From positions 1 through 9,268 of the forward strand of contig DATLRE010000044.1 in assembly GCA_035534835.1 (NCBI GenBank): a stretch of 9,268 nt of DNA. The letters are read 5' to 3'. Position 1 is the first letter of the stretch. Every line of letters begins with the position of its first letter. Below the pieces are notes generated by a model, which did no database searches, was not told where the DNA came from, and saw only the letters and a program-made list of their open reading frames with translations. The DNA is from Bog-756 sp035534835. GTDB lineage: Bacteria; Actinomycetota; Acidimicrobiia; Acidimicrobiales; RAAP-2. The translations under genes were made by a program, and so were the position numbers. Positions 6,120-9,268 of the stretch are shown piece after piece.

Positions 6120-8308
6120 GGGGCCTCCCCCGCCACCACCGGCTCGCGCCGGTCCGGCACGCCCGCATCCCCGTCGTCCGCATCCCCGTCGTCCGCATCC
6201 CCGTCGTCCGCATCCCCGTCGTCCGCATCCCCGCCGTCCGCATCCTTGCCGTCCACCGCATCCGTCGCTGTGCCCGCCGCAGCGGCACCGACCGTCGCCG
6301 GCCCGACCAGGGTGGCGGCTCCGACCACCGGTGCGGACACCGGATCGGTCGGTCGCCGCCGGCGCCCCGGAATGGCCGACAGGACCGAGCCGACGACCAC
6401 CAGGACGCCCCCGATCCAGAGCCACATGACGAGGGGCTGGACCACGACGCCGAACGTCCACGCACCGCCCTTCTCGGGGATCGAATTGATCGTGAGGTAG
6501 ACGTCCGAGGTCACGCTCGAGTCGACGGCCGGCGTGCCCACGGCCTGGGTCCCGGTCCCGAACTGGCTGATGGCCGGCGTGAAGACGGCACCGCCGTCCA
6601 CCCGCAGCAGTGCCTGCCTGCTCACGTGGGACGGGGTCCGTACGGTGCGGGTCCCCACGAACTCGACCGAGTGGCCGGCGAACGAGCCGGACCGTCCCTC
6701 CACGAGTACGACGGTGCCTCGGTGGCCGAAGGCGGTCGCTCCGGCGAGACCGACGGCGATGACGACCACACCGATGTGGACCACCATGCCCCCGTTGGCA
6801 CGCCCCACGAAGCCCCGCCACCCGGCGAGCGCCGCCCGCCACGGAGCCTGTCCCGCGGCCCGGGCGGCGCGCCACGCTCCCCGGACCGACAGCACCAGCG
6901 CCCGGCCGGCCGACGCGGCGGCGAACGCACCGAGGCCGAAGGCGAGCAGCGGCTCGATCCCGTGGATGCCGCCGACCACGCAGGCCACCACCACCAGGAC
7001 GCCGAGCGCGGCAGGGACGGCCAGGCGGTGCCGCATCACCTCGGCCGAGGACTTCCGCCACGGGAGCGCCGGTGCCACCGCCATCAGCAACAGCAACGCC
7101 AGGCCCAGTGGGATCACCAGGCGGTTGAAGTACGGCGCGCCCACCGACACCTGGGACCCGCTGTTGAGCGCCTCGTACAGGAGGGGGAACACGGTCCCGA
7201 GGAGCACGACGAAGGCGAACAGGACGAACAGGAGGTTGTTGGCCAGGAACGCTCCCTCCCGGCTGAACGGCGAGTCGATGCCCCCCGGGGACCGCAGTCG
7301 GTCCCCCCGCCAGGCGATCAGCCCGACCCCGACGGCCAGGACCAGCCCGAAGAAGCCGAGCAGCAGGGGGCCGATGGCCGAGGTGGAGAACGAGTGCACC
7401 GACTGGATCACGCCCGAGCGGGTGAGGAATGTGCCGAGGATGGTGAGGCTGAAGGTGGCGATGACCAGGGAGAGGTTCCACACGCGCAGGAGGCCCCGAC
7501 GCTGCTGGACCATGACCGAGTGGAGGTAGGCGGTGCCCACCAGCCAGGGCAGCAGCGAGGCGTTCTCCACCGGGTCCCACGCCCAGAAGCCGCCCCAGCC
7601 GAGCACCTGGTACGACCACCACGCACCGAGCACGATCCCGATCGTGAGGAACGTCCACGCGAACAGGGTCCACCTGCGGGTCTCCCCCTGCCAGTCCTCG
7701 TCCACCCGTCCCGTCACCAGGGACGCCACGGCGAAGGCGAAGGGGAGGGTGAAGCCGACGAGACCCAGGTAGAGCATGGGTGGGTGGAAGAGGACGAGGG
7801 GGTTGTCCTGGAGGAGCACGTTGGGGCCGAGTCCGTCGGCGGGCACCGCTCCGGTGACGTGGGTGAACGGGTCGGCCGGGCCGAGCATGAGCCCGAAGAA
7901 GAAGGCGGCCACCACGTACATCACGAGCGTGGCCCACCCGACGAGCCGGTCGTCGGCCCGCGACCGGAACCGCCAGACCATGGCCGTGGCGTACCCGCCG
8001 AGGATGACGCCCCACAACAGGATCGAGCCGGCGAGGGCCGACCACATCCCGGTGATCGAGTAGATCAGCGGCGTCGAGCGGCTGTTGTTGTCGGCCACGT
8101 AGGTGAGCGAGAAGTCGTGGGTGACCAGTGCCCGCTGCATGGCCACCACGGCGACGACCCCGCCGAGCAGGATCAGGGGCGCGTAGACGCGTCCGGCGCG
8201 CAGCGAACCGGCCCGACCGCGCACCAGACCTACGACGAGGACGGCGATCCCGACGAGGGCGGCGGCGAAGCCGAGGAGGACGCCGGTGTGTCCGAGGGTC
8301 CCGTTCAC
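6116..8308 (-). CDS. ccmF: CcmF-type cytochrome c heme lyase subunit
   Basis: CcmF receives heme from CcmE and attaches it to apocytochrome c. This 730-residue polytopic protein has the tryptophan-rich WWD heme-handling domain at 230-256 (LGWGGFWAWDPVENASLLPW). The four histidines expected of CcmF are visible: H175 (LFHPPMLYLG), H263 (AYLHSVM), H305 (QSVHSF) and H511 (MVVHIGVV), close to E. coli positions 173, 261, 303 and 491. The last membrane helix ends near 646 with GRRRR, marking the cytoplasmic side, and an unusual tail of about 80 residues follows, including DADDG repeats (686-715). GTG at 8308 starts the expected N-terminal helix; no good Shine-Dalgarno precedes it. It lies 46 nt after ccmE, the only real gap in the operon. 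This gap is GC-rich with a short stem (8324-8339). Confidence 0.96.
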   Translation of the reverse strand: MNGTLGHTGVLLGFAAALVGIAVLVVGLVRGRAGSLRAGRVYAPLILLGGVVAVVAMQRALVTHDFSLTYVADNNSRSTPLIYSITGMWSALAGSILLWGVILGGYATAMVWRFRSRADDRLVGWATLVMYVVAAFFFGLMLGPADPFTHVTGAVPADGLGPNVLLQDNPLVLFHPPMLYLGLVGFTLPFAFAVASLVTGRVDEDWQGETRRWTLFAWTFLTIGIVLGAWWSYQVLGWGGFWAWDPVENASLLPWLVGTAYLHSVMVQQRRGLLRVWNLSLVIATFSLTILGTFLTRSGVIQSVHSFSTSAIGPLLLGFFGLVLAVGVGLIAWRGDRLRSPGGIDSPFSREGAFLANNLLFVLFAFVVLLGTVFPLLYEALNSGSQVSVGAPYFNRLVIPLGLALLLLMAVAPALPWRKSSAEVMRHRLAVPAALGVLVVVACVVGGIHGIEPLLAFGLGAFAAASAGRALVLSVRGAWRAARAAGQAPWRAALAGWRGFVGRANGGMVVHIGVVVIAVGLAGATAFGHRGTVVLVEGRSGSFAGHSVEFVGTRTVRTPSHVSRQALLRVDGGAVFTPAISQFGTGTQAVGTPAVDSSVTSDVYLTINSIPEKGGAWTFGVVVQPLVMWLWIGGVLVVVGSVLSAIPGRRRRPTDPVSAPVVGAATLVGPATVGAAAAGTATDAVDGKDADGGDADDGDADDGDADDGDADDGDAGVPDRREPVVAGEAP
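6164..6253. repeat. 15-bp tandem repeat in the 3' end of ccmF
   Basis: Six consecutive 15-bp units with consensus CGCATCCCCGTCGTC occur: four are identical (6164-6223), the fifth has one change and the sixth has a few. On the coding (minus) strand each unit gives five residues of the DADDG type. The length is a multiple of three, so copy-number change would lengthen or shorten the acidic tail without a frameshift. Confidence 0.95.
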
Positions 8309-8354
8309 GGCCGGCCGCGGACCGGGCCCCGCGCGGCCCCGCGCCCCGGACCCG

Positions 8355-8867
8355 TCACTGCTTGCTCCCGTCAGGCGCGGTCACCCGGGACGGGTGCTGG
8401 GCGATGTAGTTCGACGTGTGCTTCACCAGGATCTCGTCGGAGACGAAGCGGTCGCCTGCGAAATGGCCCACGGCGATCACCGGGATGTCCGGCTGGAACA
8501 GCTGGGGTGGGCTCGACGTGTTGTGCACCGCCACGTGGGTGGACCCCGACGTGACGACGAAGTCGACACCGGAGGCGGTCGAGTGGATCGACCCCGGCTC
8601 CACCACGCCCTCCAGGTTGAAGGTCCGGTCGCCCAGCGACGCCCGCTGGGCCACCGCCTGGTCGGCCGGGAGGTAGTAGTCGAGAGCGGAGCCCAGACCC
8701 TTCACCAGCAGGAAGGCGAGCGCGCCCACCAGCACCAGGCCGACCACCACGTAGCGGGCGGTGTGGTGCTTCCGGTCGGTGGCGGGGGGACGGGCCGCGG
8801 ACGGGGGTCCGGACCCCGCCCCGTCGGCGGGGCCGGCTCCGGGGGGTGCGGGGGGCGCGGTGGTCAC
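8355..8867 (-). CDS. ccmE: CcmE heme chaperone
   Basis: CcmE binds heme covalently on the outer face of the membrane and hands it to CcmF. The protein has 170 residues. A Pro/Gly/Ala-rich cytoplasmic tail (1-36) is followed by one membrane anchor (about 38-56) and the OB-fold domain. ALDYYLPADQ (61-70) and FNLEGVVEPGSI (83-94) are typical. The heme-binding histidine is H150 in ILVKHTSNY, with Y154 completing HxxxY, so this is the His-type and not the Cys-type CcmE known from some archaea and others. The GTG at 8867 overlaps the ccmD stop as GTGA. Length is close to the roughly 160 residues of the family once the extra N-terminal tail is considered. Confidence 0.95.
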   Translation of the reverse strand: MTTAPPAPPGAGPADGAGSGPPSAARPPATDRKHHTARYVVVGLVLVGALAFLLVKGLGSALDYYLPADQAVAQRASLGDRTFNLEGVVEPGSIHSTASGVDFVVTSGSTHVAVHNTSSPPQLFQPDIPVIAVGHFAGDRFVSDEILVKHTSNYIAQHPSRVTAPDGSKQ

Positions 8868-9046
8868 GGGTGCCTCCCGACCGAGGTGGCGACCGCGTCG
8901 CCTGCGCCGTCGTGGGCGGTGGCGGTGGCGGTGGCCACGACACGGGCGACTGCGCGCGCGAGGCGTCGGCGGCGCCAGACGATCTGGACGGCGTAGAGGA
9001 ACAGGAGGCCGAGGATCACCACGTAGCCGGCGACGATGTAGCGCAT
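8864..9046 (-). CDS. ccmD: Small CcmD-like membrane protein
   Basis: A 60-residue protein with one membrane helix (about 4-23, YIVAGYVVILGLLFLYAV), then a basic stretch WRRRRLARAVARV and a polar tail. CcmD is a small System I protein that helps release holo-CcmE from the CcmABC complex. Sequence similarity within this family is weak, so the call rests on size, topology (one helix followed by Arg-rich cytoplasmic segment) and its place exactly between ccmC and ccmE. The ATG at 9046 overlaps the upstream stop as TGATG, and its own stop overlaps the ccmE GTG. Confidence 0.82.
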   Translation of the reverse strand: MRYIVAGYVVILGLLFLYAVQIVWRRRRLARAVARVVATATATAHDGAGDAVATSVGRHP

Positions 9047-9268
9047 CAGGCCACCCCCACCGGCTCGGACGGGACGGTGTGACCCGGGCCGGCGCCCTCC
9101 GACCGGCGCTCGGCCAGTGCGGCGTCGAGCTCGTTGGCGTCCAGCCAGTCCTCGAGCACGCCGATCCGGTAGCGCACGAGCAGCATCCAGACGAACGCCA
9201 GGGTCAGGGACACGAAGCCGAGCAGGAGGGTCCAGGCCATCGACCCGTGGATCTTGAGCGTCAGCCCC
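9046..9268 (-). CDS. ccmC: CcmC-like heme transporter/handling protein, C-terminal part only
   Basis: The frame is open to the right edge of the window, so only the last 73 residues are seen. They comprise LKIHGSMAW, a membrane helix (MAWTLLLGFVSLTLAFVWML) and an Arg-containing end (LVRYRIGVLEDWL) with a soluble tail of about 30 residues. This fits the final helix of CcmC, the WWD-domain protein that loads heme onto CcmE. The diagnostic WWD motif would lie upstream, outside the window, so the identity rests mostly on the position before ccmD and ccmE. The ATG at 9240 is an internal methionine and not the likely start. Confidence 0.75.
   Translation of the reverse strand, partial: GLTLKIHGSMAWTLLLGFVSLTLAFVWMLLVRYRIGVLEDWLDANELDAALAERRSEGAGPGHTVPSEPVGVA

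Noticed and set aside
6164..6253. Possible CRISPR array
   Set aside because: Units are 15 bp, directly adjacent without spacers, and in frame within ccmF.
4102..6465. N-terminal extension of the ccmH frame
   Set aside because: The signal anchor and CxxC domain begin at the ATG at 5454, which overlaps the ccmG stop. The extra residues are an out-of-frame reading of ccmG and the ccmF tail.
5451..8045. N-terminal extension of the ccmG frame through ccmF
   Set aside because: Only the part after the GTG at 6119 has family features, and that GTG overlaps the ccmF stop with a ribosome site upstream.
8309..8354. GC-rich stem (GGGCC/GGCCC) between ccmE and ccmF as a terminator or attenuator
   Set aside because: The stem is only 5 bp in a sequence made almost wholly of G and C, so chance pairing is expected. 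The genes read as one operon.
6086..8554. Long plus-strand open frame (822 codons) opposite ccmF
   Set aside because: It mirrors ccmF, whose histidines, WWD domain and membrane helices are convincing. The antisense product is highly charged and low in complexity.

Overview
The window is very GC-rich (by eye about 70%) and densely coded. It uses many GTG starts, stop/start overlaps (ATGA, GTGA, TGATG) and actinobacterial-type TAnnnT -10 boxes placed 7 nt before start codons. Together with the protein styles (an Mrp without CxxC, a SufR-like regulator, a fused CcmH-CcmI), this suggests a member of the Actinomycetota, plausibly Acidimicrobiia or a relative. The lineage is inferred from general features, not from a database match.

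Left part (1-2976): iron-sulfur cluster and sulfur metabolism. A 3'-truncated mrp/apbC gene (minus strand) carries an unusual histidine-rich linker. It is divergent from a SufR-like HTH repressor with four C-terminal cysteines. The repressor is followed 8 nt later by an IscS/NifS-type cysteine desulfurase. The 47-bp divergent spacer holds a perfect 7-bp inverted repeat (1033-1055). That repeat encloses two overlapping, oppositely oriented -10-like hexamers, so a single operator could control both the Fe-S carrier and the regulator-desulfurase pair.

Middle (2977-4101): a zinc-independent quinone oxidoreductase-like MDR enzyme (3070-4041). A hairpin-rich spacer lies on its 5' side and it has its own leaderless-type promoter. 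It converges on the next operon across a 60-bp spacer with strong inverted repeats that could terminate transcription from both sides.

Right part (4102-9268, minus strand): a System I cytochrome c maturation operon, read right to left as ccmC (partial, entering from the right edge), ccmD, ccmE, ccmF, ccmG and a fused ccmH-ccmI. All junctions overlap except ccmE/ccmF, which has a 46-nt gap. The operon encodes the heme chaperone (CcmE), heme lyase (CcmF), and thioredoxin-like and CxxC proteins that reduce the apocytochrome (CcmG, CcmH), so covalent heme attachment is the shared output. CcmF ends in an acidic tail encoded by a 15-bp tandem repeat.

There is no sign of mobile elements, CRISPR, tRNA or rRNA. 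The window reads as a core metal-cofactor region (Fe-S on the left, heme on the right). The least ordinary elements are the shared divergent operator, the His-rich Mrp linker, the altered active-site residue of the desulfurase and the CcmF repeat.
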